64,000 nt of DNA. It comes from Xanthostigma xanthostigma. Taxonomy: Eukaryota; Arthropoda; Insecta; Raphidioptera; Raphidiidae. Location: NCBI GenBank assembly GCA_963575645.1, contig OY754468.1, forward strand, positions 48,495,665 through 48,559,664, given 5' to 3'. The notes under the pieces were generated by a model. The model was not told the DNA's origin. It saw nothing but the letters and a program-made list of their open reading frames with translations, and ran no database searches. The position numbers and the translations under genes are program-made. Below are positions 33,852-43,902 of the stretch, in pieces; the stretch's first letter is position 1; each line of letters starts with the position of its first letter.

Positions 33852-34074
33852 CTATGTACAATGTTGGCAAGTAAATCGTTGTGTTTAAGTTTGTAGTCCG
33901 TGGGAACTTTCTCATAGTTGACAGTCAGGGTGCCGGCCTGGATACAGCGTTCGTATTCCTCAGCGGGATGTGCGCGAAATTCGCGCGCGAACACGTCGAG
34001 GATCTTCTCTCCGACCCATCGGCCTTTTGTGAACGTCGTGAATGTAAAGTAGTAAGGGTACACTTTACGAAGGC
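33852..34074 (-). CDS. RPUSD2: RPUSD2 family pseudouridine synthase, exon with S4-like segment
   Basis: Minus-strand exon of 223 bp, acceptor TTTCAG, donor CATAG/GTAATG. It encodes LRKVYPYYFTFTTFTKGRWV, then EKILDVFAREFRAHPAEEYE and AGTLTVNYEKVPTDYKLKHN. The second part is an S4-like RNA-binding unit, as found at the N-terminus of most RluA-family enzymes. The first Gly codon is shared with the exon at 47871-47958 and the final Arg codon with 16523-16610. Confidence 0.95.
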
Positions 34075-34374
34075 CTGAAACAACAAACACACAAGTAAAT
34101 ATCTAAAGTCAACAGTGCTCTCGCACAGAGTCAATAAATGCTCTCGCATGCACTCGAATTTCAGTATTTGCAGCGGCGAACGCAACCCTCAACACATACT
34201 AGACTTGTCATTTTTTGTTTCTTTCGATGTTTCCTTTGATGTACAATATTGTGGCCCAACCAGGGAGGGATTACCAAGAATTTGTATATTTGTAACTACC
34301 ATACGTAAAATTTTTAGATTTTCTCCACTCGAATTTCTGCTCGAGGGGAGTAATATAATAATAACATTATTGTA

Positions 34375-34625
34375 TAAGATTAAAGGATGAATCCTGGTGG
34401 CATAGGATCGATGAACTAATCAAAGACTGAAGGTTTTTTTATTGCATTTTATTGTCTGACGTTTCGGCAAACGTTATGCCATCTTCGGAGAATCAATGCT
34501 GTCTGTTTTCTCCGAAGATGGTATAAAGTTTGCCAAAACGTCAGACAATAAAATGCAATAAAAAAACCTTCAGTATTTGCTTAGTTCATCGATCCTATGC
34601 CACCAGGATTCATCCTTTAATCTTA
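34375..34625. repeat. Penelope-like palindrome, family C
   Basis: TAAGATTAAAGGATGAATCC ... GGATTCATCCTTTAATCTTA form long arms. Centre motifs: TCTCCGAAGATGG ... GCCGAAACGTCAGAC (minus strand) and its degraded mirror CTCCGAAGATGG ... GCCAAAACGTCAGAC (plus). Same box arrangement as family A but unrelated arm sequence. Confidence 0.6.
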
Positions 34626-34659
34626 CAACATTTAAACAGGATCATCATCACTCTAAATT

Positions 34660-35127
34660 ATTAGAGTTATTTTTCACAATAACATTATTATTATTATTAA
34701 TAATAATAATGCGTTTGACGTCTTTTTCTCGACTTTATGTCATAACAGACGTCATTAGCACCATTACTATTTTCCATTTATCACACTTCCCGTTATTTTC
34801 TACATTTTTTCAACTTCAACTAATTAATAGCAATGGGCGAATGAAGGAATTTTAGGACATTAGGATAAGGTAGGCACATTTGAGCATAGGAGTTTGACAG
34901 GTAATCGGCCATGACCCTGAATAAGGAACCATCTCGATATTTATCTGGAATTATTGAGGGAACCCATGAAAAATCTCAACAAGATGGCCAGTACAGGCAT
35001 TACCGTTTCTCGGCGAGAGGCAGTAGGAAAAAGTCCCAGCCACATCTGCCCCCGCCGGGATTCGAACCAGGTATCTCCCGAATACGAGTGTAGTGCTCTC
35101 ATCACTACGCTACACCGCTCGGTGAGT
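34660..35127 (-). mobile_element. tRNA-derived SINE with ATT-repeat tail
   Basis: On the minus strand it begins CACCGAGCGGTGTAGCGTAG (A-box-like) and GGTTCGAATCCCGGCGGGGG (B box), continues through an unrelated body including GAGATTTTTCATGGGTTCCC and CCATGGCCGATTACCTGTC-like words, and ends in (ATT)n at about 34680-34711. A 5'-truncated copy in plus orientation lies at 57625-57895 with the same 3' body and tail. Short frames in this region are not genes. Confidence 0.78.
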
Positions 35128-35234
35128 GATTCGGAAGAATTTTTGCTTTTTGTACGTACTTCTTATAAAATAGTTGATTTTTACTTAATTTTCAAAATTT
35201 TTGACAGTTCAATTGTAGGCTGCGTTCAATTTTC

Positions 35235-35651
35235 ATGCGATTACGATTTACTATGGACACGGTAGTACGACTACGTTTATTTTACTTTACAGCACGAGTA
35301 TTAAATGTGTCATCGCTATATACAGACATGAAAAACAGCTATTTTATAGAGAGGTGTGCAAAAAACATATTGCAGTACAGTTCAGCACATTTATATATGG
35401 CAGAGACACCTTTGTATCGCAGATACCAAAGGATGGCAGATAAAAATCGTCTCCTAGACGAAATATTACACTTGAAAAACAGTTACAAAGCTGTACAAAA
35501 GTTAAAAAATAAAATAGCTGACTCAGAAAGATCCATTCCTGAGACACGATCTGAACACGCTGACGATTTGCAAACGTGTTCTAAATCTAGATACGCTCAC
35601 TTGGATAAATATCTATCCACTGACTCTATCGCAGAAGAGAACTATGTTTAG
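35235..35651 (+). CDS. hypothetical 138-aa open frame, coding status uncertain
   Basis: Longest non-repetitive frame in the RPUSD2 introns, on the opposite strand to that gene. The first 50 residues look random. From MAETPLYRRYQRMADKNRLL onward the composition becomes protein-like: a charged, leucine-spaced helix (LLDEILHLKNSYKAVQKLKN) with coiled-coil character, then a polar tail ending STDSIAEENYV. An acceptor-like TTTTACTTTACAG precedes 35292, so the true start could be an exon boundary or the internal Met at about 35397. No second copy in the window and no family recognised. It stops 46 bp before a mariner element. It may be a nested gene, a captured exon or chance. Confidence 0.35.
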   Translation: MRLRFTMDTVVRLRLFYFTARVLNVSSLYTDMKNSYFIERCAKNILQYSSAHLYMAETPLYRRYQRMADKNRLLDEILHLKNSYKAVQKLKNKIADSERSIPETRSEHADDLQTCSKSRYAHLDKYLSTDSIAEENYV

Positions 35652-35697
35652 TGCTTGCAGACTGTCTTCAAAAGTAACATATATTGCAACTGATGTA

Positions 35698-36259
35698 CAG
35701 TATGTAAACACGTAAGGTGCACATAGGGAAATTATCACTGGGAAAAAATACTTGGATCAGAGTTAGCCATGACTGCATTAATTGTTATTTCTATTGAATT
35801 ATCGTGGTAATCTTGAGGATTTCTATTTTATTTTGATTTATTTTTATTTTACTTGGCTTTTTTAATAATAAAAAGCTCTTATAAATCATTATTTTAATTT
35901 TTTTGTACAAAAAAATAACTCCATCTGTTTGGAAACATTTCATTCAAAAATTGTCTGACTGGTATGACGTATGCGCGTTGGTAAATCAGTGACCCAATGT
36001 CTTTAGGTTCAACACGAATAGGCGGAGATATTTGATCTCGCACCATATTTAAGTATTTTTGGGAATTTAATGTCCCATTAATAAAAAAGTCCGATTATGT
36101 TGTAATCATTTGAATATTTTCTTTGGTAGTATACACATTCATTTTGCAAAAGAATATTATCTGTCAAATTAAAAAAACAAGATTTCAAGACTCACTTTGA
36201 TCCAGTCATTTTTTTCCAATGTTAATTTCCTTATGTGCACCTTACGTGTTTACATACTG
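35698..36259 (-). mobile_element. Tc1/mariner-type element, copy 1, with transposase remnant
   Basis: CAGTATGTAAACACGTAAGG at the left and its inverse ACACGTAAGG-complement ending CATACTG at the right; TA on both sides. On the minus strand from about 36140 a broken frame reads MNVYTTKENIQM and, after a stop, FFINGTLNSQKYLNMVRDQI and later RAYVIPVRQFLNEMFP. The layout (NG.LN...YL..., ...R.FLNE.FP) is that of a mariner/IS630 transposase with its middle catalytic part deleted. Confidence 0.75.
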
Positions 36260-36870
36260 TAGAATAGTTCTTTATTTGTAGAGCCAAGTATGGATACAGT
36301 CGTCAAAACAATTAGAAAAAAAATCAGAATACATCTGAGATATCATCCTAGAAGATGTGTTTTTAACTTTTTTTTAAACTGAATGTCTTTGAGACATTTT
36401 AATTCTTGCAGTAAAGAATGAAATATTTTGAGTCCTGTATAAGAATCTGATTTCTCAAAGAAGACTGTTTTATGCTTGAGAGTAATCTCTGCGTTGCGGG
36501 TATTAATACTTATTTGGCTCTTTAACACCAAACAAGTCATAATTCTTACATAGAAAAGTTAAAACTTCTTAGGCATGAAAATGAGCTACTTTATAAGGGA
36601 TATTACAAAATAGTATATTACACCGCAAGGGCCGAAAGTTTGTTACCTCGGTCGTAAGTACGCTTATTAAATACATTAATTAATTAATTACATAAAAACA
36701 CAGACAAATTCCAAGTAAACAACTTTGAGTTTATACGTAAATACACGAATGACAGCTGTTCGCGACTATTAGCTAAAATGTAATAGAGTTGCTATGGAAA
36801 CAACATAAAAACAACAAAATAAAATAAGACACCTTGATATTATGATATGATAAAATTATACGGGATACAA
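36260..36870. other. intron sequence, nothing recognised
   Basis: About 600 bp; no repeat copy or frame identified. Confidence 0.35.
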
Positions 36871-37084
36871 GGCTAAAATATTAAAATAATTTTTATTCAC
36901 TAGAACATTATTTATTGGTCAACGTTTCGGCAATATTTCTTGTCTTCTTCAGGACCTTAAAAATCTTTAGTTTGTGACTTTTCACTAAAGATTTTTAAGG
37001 TCCTACAGAAGGCAAGAAATATTGCCGAAACGTGGACCAATAAATAATGTTCTAGTGAATAAAAATTCTTTTAATATTTTAGCC
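36871..37084. repeat. Penelope-like palindrome, family E
   Basis: GGCTAAAATATTAAAATAAT ... ATTTTAGCC arms. The minus-strand motif reads CCTGAAGAAGACAAG ... TTGCCGAAACGTTGACC and the plus-strand mirror CTACAGAAGGCAAG ... TTGCCGAAACGTGGACC. Each motif encloses a GGCAA/TTGCC hairpin. Confidence 0.6.
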
Positions 37085-37247
37085 AACAGTTGAAAGATTA
37101 TTTTTTTTTATTGCCGCCCGAACGTACGTACTTTCCGCATCGGTGTGTGTAATCCCACCAATGCGTAAATGTTAGACTTTCTGCCTTACAATTTATGTCG
37201 AAAGTATAAAAATAATGTCTTCAGTATAAAGTACTGTTAGAATGTTA

Positions 37248-37418
37248 CGATGAAGGAAGGTTTAGGTTGAGGATCATAAAATAAGCTTTACCAATGTTAC
37301 GCTAGTGGCCAACGTTTCGAAAAATGAAGATAAAAATAAATTTTTCGAAACGTTGTCCACTAATTTAACATTAGTAAAGCTTATTTATGACCCTCAACCT
37401 ACACCTTCCTTCATCGTT
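37248..37418. repeat. Penelope-like palindrome, family G (minimal)
   Basis: ACGATGAAGGAAGGTTTAGG ... CCTTCCTTCATCGT arms. The centre is AACGTTTCGAAAAATGAAGA, followed by the mirror TTTTTCGAAACGTTGTCC. A compact relative of the other CGAAACG palindromes. Confidence 0.5.
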
Positions 37419-38556
37419 ATAAAAATAATTTTTAACTTCAAAGATAGGCAACGCCTCCGACATAGGACACGGTTCCGGGAGCTATGTCACGAAACTATCC
37501 AAGTCTAATTATGAAGAATTTTAAACCACCCTGTATTCTGGATTTGTGTGAACCGTGCAGTATTATACATCGGTATACTCTAACCAGCTGTGTTCTACAT
37601 GACTCGAGGACAGATGCTTGATATCGACGAATTCGATTCGAGTGCCACTCGATGACTTAATATTGGAACGGTTTTGTCTCTCTCACATACGACCACGAAA
37701 CTTCATCTCATTCTAACATCAGTCATCACTGAAATCTACATCTCAGATTGGCGGTGGACTAGAACATTCGGTGATATTTTTATTGTGACACGTTACCTCC
37801 ACCACATAGGTTGATTATATTGATGTATCGAAGAATCTCGTTAGAGATTCTTTTCTGTGCTAAATGCCGACGAATCTCTAACGTATTCTTATACATTGAT
37901 TTTGCCTGTCACCCATATAACGCCGTGTATATGAAGCCATTTAATATACATATTTTTTGATCCCTAAAAATTATTTTTTTTTTTTGTTTTGTACATTTCA
38001 ATGGACATAATTTCCCAAAATTCTGAAAATGTTAAATCTGAATATACCGTAATTATAAGTTCAACACCTTAAAAAAAATTTTGTTTAAAAAATTCGAAGG
38101 GTTTAAAAGTTTATTGTTTATTCCTGATTATTAAAAAAATTCATCAAAAAATAAATACTCAAAGTTTTGTTATTTTTTACAATCGTTCAATTATAAAATG
38201 TCAAGGACAACGGTAAAGCTATCGTAAATCTAATATGTAAAAATAACATTGAATTTTAAAAATCATTTTTACAAATAGATACACATAAATGAAAAAATCA
38301 TGTCTAAATATTTGAATGTAAATATAAAATATTCAAAGAATTACCTATTATATAAAAAAGATTGCGTAAACATTTCAATATATTTTTATGTAAATAAAAA
38401 TGTAGTAAATTACAGGATATCACAAAATACGCAAGACGGGTTTTCGTTACTTACAAAAGTTTACAATAAAAAAAATCACTGTATTAGGTCGAAGAATATC
38501 GTAATTTTTTTACACTGCATTACTGTTTTTTTTTGTAAGCATTCAAAAATATATTA
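37419..38556. other. intron sequence, nothing recognised
   Basis: One small hairpin (GAATCTCGTTAGAGATTC, about 37845). No element or coding frame recognised. Confidence 0.35.
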
Positions 38557-39100
38557 AAGAATACGATTTTGCAATTTTTATCGGGGCTTACTCCTTTAAA
38601 AAAATGCGAAGAAAACCGAAATCTGTCGGAAATTTTGCAAAATCACCATGCTTATAAAAAAAACACGCTGAATCCAATAAGCACAAACAAACGTCTGTAT
38701 GTGTTTTGGTTTAGAAGTTATTTGCGTTCATAGTTTTTAGAAAATCATATAAAACCTTCGAATGGCCGTAGTTTCCAAACTAGAAGAGATACGGACGTTT
38801 GCTTAAGCTCATTGAATTCAGCGTATTTTTTTCCATAAGCATTCTCAATTTCAAAATTATATTAAAGAATTCGATTATTGCATTTTTTTCAAGGCATACA
38901 CCCCTTTAAAAAAATGCGATTTTTGACGAAAACCGAAATCTTTCGGAACTTTTGCGAAATAACCATGCTTATAGAAAAAAACACGCTGAATCCAATGAGC
39001 ACAAACAAAAGCCTGTATTTCTTTGGTTTAGAAGTTATTTGAGTTTATGGTTTTTAGAAAATCATATAAAACCTTCGAATGGCCGTAGTTTCCAAACTTT
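38557..39100. repeat. long direct repeat, two copies of about 235 bp, with inverted link
   Basis: CATATAAAACCTTCGAATGG and CCGTAGTTTCCAAAC occur in both copies (ending about 38780 and 39098), as do CATGCTTATA..AAAAACACGCTGAATCCAAT words. Between them, 38800-38850 is the inverse of the latter word (GAATTCAGCGTATTTTTTTCC). Likely a tandemly duplicated, partly inverted dispersed element. Confidence 0.65.
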
Positions 39101-39511
39101 TTAATTTTTTGTTACGCTTTAAAACGAACTTATTTCACTTTTAAAAAATGCAGAATGTTCCATCTTGTGTACTTGGTGAAATTTTGTATTTTTTTTTCGA
39201 AATCAATATTTCGTTGTAATGGCGCCGAGAGACGAAATGAAGCATATCGAATGACAATGCAAATAACAATAAGAAGGGAAGTTTAAACGTAAATATTATT
39301 GTTGACGATATATTTTCAGAGTAAACTGTAACACAAATATGAAATGTTACGTTATATAAGATACACAAACCACATTTCCGTGCTATTTGTTCTGCCATAT
39401 AGAAGCTCATCGAAATGCGCCGTACGTCGGTTACGTTTATATAAGGCCCAAAAAGTTACGAACACACCAATTCAATAATATAATAACTTAAAACTGTAAG
39501 TATCTTTGCTT
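39101..39511. other. intron sequence, nothing recognised
   Basis: An 89-codon minus-strand frame (39141-39410) has no recognisable motif. Confidence 0.3.
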
Positions 39512-39736
39512 AAGCCTTGGTTTCCCAAGATATCGTTATCGTAATACATATATCAACCATAATATGACAGTGAATGACGTAACCAAAAAGTGTGCATAGA
39601 AGTAAAAGCAGGTATGATGGTGGCGCCGCTACCGAGAAAAACACATTAATTTACATCTATGCACGCGTTTTTTGTTACGTCGTTCAACGCCATATTACGG
39701 CCGCTATATTACGGTATCGCTAGAAACGGAGGCTTT
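39512..39736. mobile_element. short inverted-repeat MITE
   Basis: AAGCCTTGGTTTCCCAAGAT at the left; the right-end inverse AAGCCTCCGTTTCTAGCGAT. Interior with ATGGTGGCGCCGCT and two copies of ATATTACGG. About 225 bp, no coding capacity. Confidence 0.55.
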
Positions 39737-39784
39737 ACTGTAGTCCCAGGCTTTACAGTGAGTCATTTTTGTCTACCAGAGCAT

Positions 39785-40025
39785 ATAATATTATACGCTT
39801 TATATTAGTTTCACTTTTAAGTTTGTATGTATGTATGTTTGTTTGTAACCTCGATTGGACTACAGCAAGTGGTTTATTACTGTTAATATGTTATGTCACT
39901 ACTGTAAGAGCAATCGTTGACCGAGCGGTCTAAGGTGCTAGTCTTCGCTGACGTCAACTCTCGGATTCACCGGTCGTGGGTTCTAATCCCGTCCACGCCG
40001 AAATAAAAAAATTGTTTTTTTCGGC
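39785..40025 (+). mobile_element. tRNA-like SINE relic
   Basis: GACCGAGCGGTCTAAGGTGC at about 39919 resembles a class II tRNA D arm (Leu/Ser type), and GGGTTCTAATCCCGTCCACG at about 39978 a T arm plus acceptor, with a long insert between as expected for a variable arm. No clean anticodon arm. Preceded by (GTAT)n. Confidence 0.45.
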
Positions 40026-40043
40026 AAATTTTTAACAATAAAT

Positions 40044-40420
40044 CGAACTCAAAAGTGGAAAATAAATATAGTTTAAAAAAAACTAAAAAACGCGCTTTAT
40101 ATCAAACTAAAAAGTGAAAAATAAATATAGTTTAAAAAAAACTAAAAAACACGCTTTATATCGTACTAAAAAGTAAAAAATATTTTTTTAAATAAGCTTA
40201 AAACAATAATGAATAAAAAATACTAGTATTATTGTGAAAAAAGCGTGGGGCGCTCGATAAACGAAAATGTAGAACAAAGCGCCCCACGTTTTTTTCACAA
40301 CAATACTAGTATTTTTTATTCATTATTGTTTTAAGCTTATTTTAAAAAAATATTTTTTACTTTTTAGTTCAATATAAAGCGTGTTTTTTAGTTTTTTTTA
40401 AACTATATTTATTTTTAAAT
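40044..40420. repeat. fold-back with tandem left arm and GCGCCCCAC core
   Basis: The left arm is a tandem of AAATAAATATAGTTTAAAAA / CGCTTTATATC units. The core GAAAAAAGCGTGGGGCGCTC pairs with GCGCCCCACGTTTTTTTC, and the right arm mirrors the left. A related but shorter fold-back with GCGTGGGG ... CCCCGCGC lies at 57372-57540. Confidence 0.65.
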
Positions 40421-41266
40421 AAGAATAATCATGAAAACCATGAAATTAAAAAATTAAAATGTGTGCCTTTACCATTTTAACTTTTATATAACATTTTCTG
40501 CCCCTTGTGGGTTGGAATGGTAAAAGATACGATGTTCTGTGTTTCTTTTGGTTTGTTGTTTCCAAAATTAAAGAGCATCACCTAAAAGAAATACGGTAGT
40601 GCCCTTGGGCTTGATTACAAAAATAATGAAAGTATAAAATTAATGAGCGTGCTTCGAAGTTCACGTTAATTTGAAGGTTCTCTTTGCTTTGGAGAAGGAT
40701 AATTAGATAGACTTCAAAGGGCAAAGGTCAAAACTTCTCGAAGCTTGTGGAAGATCCATTACAAACAGAATAGTAGAAATGTGAATGTTTTTGATGAAAA
40801 ACTAAATGAAAATATTTAAAAAATGTTATCTAAATAATTTCAACGTTATAATAATACGATCATAAAAAAGATATGCATATATGATTTCGGACAAAAAGCT
40901 AGCGCGACGATAAACTCTCACGTTATTGGTTTCGTTGGATATAAAGGCAACCAAAGCGTAGACTGAATAACCGAAAGCTTACATTTAAATATAGGCACTA
41001 TGGTGATGTACCCAGGATTGTAAACTACAGCAGGATTGAACACTGCAGCGCTATTTTCCGGAAATCATGTTTATCGTCTAGTTAAGTAATTGATCAACGC
41101 TTCGGGTCTTTTCCATCCTTCACCTTAGTCTTTACTGTTTTCAACCGTTCATCAAAAGGCGCACTGTGATCTTACGCGATCTCACAGTATGTTTAATTTG
41201 AACTAAGAAAAAATAAACGGAATGAGCTTCCGTTAAGTTGTTTCTTACAACAGCCCTACAGCTGAG
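40421..41266. other. intron sequence, nothing recognised
   Basis: About 850 bp without an identified element or frame. Confidence 0.35.
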
Positions 41267-41270
41267 TTAA

Positions 41271-42173
41271 GGACGTAGTCTGGTGTTCGGGTTCCGGAAA
41301 ATCAAATTTATTTTTTTTACATTTATAGTAAGTATAATATATTGAATAAATACTGTAAAAATTTTAGACCGAAATATTAAATATTTACAAAGCTATAGCA
41401 TATAGTCGAGAACAGCAACGGTCTTACGGTAAAACTCTTAACCTGCTCTTACCTCGCAATTTTTATCACGTTACCCTTATACTCTCGCAGAATAGAGCAA
41501 AAAAAAATTAGCAGAAAACGATGCCTTTGAAGAAACGGAAGGTTTACTATACATCAGGCATAGCTGATTAGTGTAAATATTCATTTTTATTTTTTTTTTT
41601 TGTAAGAAATCTAAAATCAAATATTTAAACGCGTTTTTCTCAAAACTACGTTTTTGTAAGCGGCGCGGGTGATTGAAACAATTGTATACAACCGATTGCT
41701 TTCAATTTTGCACAGGGTATTCTACACAACAATAGCTCCGTCCGGTACTAGAATTGCTTAATTATAAAAAATATTTCTATTTTTTTAACCGATTTTCAAC
41801 GACAAAATCACGATTTTCTCGTTGTATATTTTTAACGCGCCATTTTGTTATTTATCAATAAAAATGTTTATTTCTAGTACGAAATAGAGCCACAAGCCTA
41901 CGAAACAATAACCAATTTAATTTTTATAATTCAAATGACTCCAAATGCCGTTATCACCCGCGCTACCCATCTACCTCCATTTAAAGTTGTCTACTTTAGG
42001 TAAAAAAAAACAATTATAAAATGGCGTAAAATCAAGCAAAACAATTTTTTTTTTCTTAGCTTACGATGTCAGTAATAACATGTAACAAAATTGAAATGAT
42101 TATACATTATTTTGTTATTAAAAAAAATTCTGAAAAAAGGGTTGAAAACGAGCTTGAACATGGGACTACGTCC
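41271..42173. mobile_element. TTAA-flanked element with GG-starting ends
   Basis: TTAA at 41267-41270 and 42174-42177; ends GGACGTAGTCTGGTGTTCGG and the inverse GAACATGGGACTACGTCC. Internal inverted pair GCGCGGGTGAT (41660) / ATCACCCGCGC (41952). Same TTAA-GG architecture as family D but different sequence. A 73-aa frame at its right end is unrecognised. Confidence 0.7.
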
Positions 42174-43310
42174 TTAAACAACTACCAAACTGTTCATGCT
42201 TTCTTAGAAAACTATTACCTATTTAACTTTCGTACTCCCCAATTATTTCTAATTTTAATCATTTTAGCGGACATAGCAGAATACTAAGCACCTGACAATC
42301 ACCATAATCAACGTACGTAGACTAGGTTTGATTATGCCGTAGTGATTTTTTGCAAACCAAGTTAGTAGATCACATTTCAATGTCCTACACTTTATTCAAC
42401 TGATTCTATATTTACTGTCAATACTGATTTCAATAGTTTGCGTTTTAGAACTGGGGTTTTAGAAATAATATTCGAGCGACTCGTTTGTTCAAGGCTAAAG
42501 GTGCAGGAAAATTCAATCTGAATTGTTCGTGTTCAAAGCTTTACCATTGCATTCGCACTTCCTAGATTTCAGATATACCGTAAAGTCTAAAAGTTGGATT
42601 CTTCCCGATCGCTTCCAGAACTGTTTTTATATATAATGCCATGCTATACCCATAAAGTTTACACGTTTTATCTATTTATTTTGTTGTGTTGTTGGATTTA
42701 TAAAAGCTTTATCAAAAAAAAAAACAACTCTTGACTTCCCGGTACTCTCAAAACTTTTTGTGTAAATATTCAGATTCGAATATGATGACAGTTCATATAA
42801 CATTTTTGACAACTGACGAAGAAGGCTCGAATACAGCTCTCTGCAGCGTTTTGCACCACTTCCGCGACAGACTTCCGTGACACATCACTTCTTATAAGGC
42901 ACAACAATAGTAACATTAACTTGCCAAAAAATCTATTGACTAGTTGAAGAAATCACAATTATTTGTGGAAACGGCAATTAAAAAATATTTAATATTTTGT
43001 TTTATATACCGTCCACTCAAATAAAAAAACACTGTACGACACTGAATATTTTATTTATGAAGAGCGCAAATGACAATGGGTCGTCCCATATTTTTTTTTC
43101 TACATTACAAATACATTATGAACAAAGTTCCTTCTAGGCAGCGCACAATTTTTTCGAAAGTTGTGCAGTCGTTTTTGTATTCTGCGCATAATGGGCTTGT
43201 TCACCATTTTTCTAAATTCCATTTTATAAATTTACTTGCGTGCAATTTTCAACAGTATATATTAAAAAAACTTTTGAGCGTACGTACAATGGATTAAAAA
43301 TAGCTGTATG
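42174..43310. other. intron sequence, nothing recognised
   Basis: Roughly 1.1 kb without element borders. Short frames (for example 43070-43297) show no motif. GGGTCGTCCCA at 43078 is the inverse of TGGGACGACCC at 46286, so the composite repeat R copy may extend this far left as a fold-back. Confidence 0.35.
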
Positions 43311-43902
43311 ACATAAATTGTTCAGTCGGTACAGCAATACCGAGGTAGCTGCTAAGATAGAAGATAAATGAGCTGTGTAAACTATTGAGTGAAATTATAT
43401 AAATCTGGTTTTACATAAATAGATTTTGTGTTGTAAATAATCGTGTGAATATAGTTAATAGACAAGTGCGAATAAGTGTACAAGATAAATTTTGGTGTGT
43501 TCCTGTATTGTAAATATTTTGTGAACATAATTAGTGACTCTACATTCTCATTACTTATTCTATTATTTTATCGATTAGAACTGTTGTTTTGTTTTCTGTT
43601 ACGCTATAAAGAAGTGCTTTTGACGTGATAACGTCTTATAAATTGATGAATCACCAATATTATAAATTGATAAAACACCGGCTGCATGTACGAAAAAGTG
43701 TAACGCGTAACGCATAACGCATAACGCGTAACGTTCCGCCTGACCCTGTGCGTGCTTTTTGCTAATTTCTCGCTCAATTTAAATCAGATCGGTTTGAAAC
43801 CAGTCTTAAACGAAAGAGGAGAACATTTTACATAGATTTCGTATAACAGAATTTGCCTAAACAGTTTTTTTATACAAATTTATATAGAAAAATATTTTAT
43901 AC

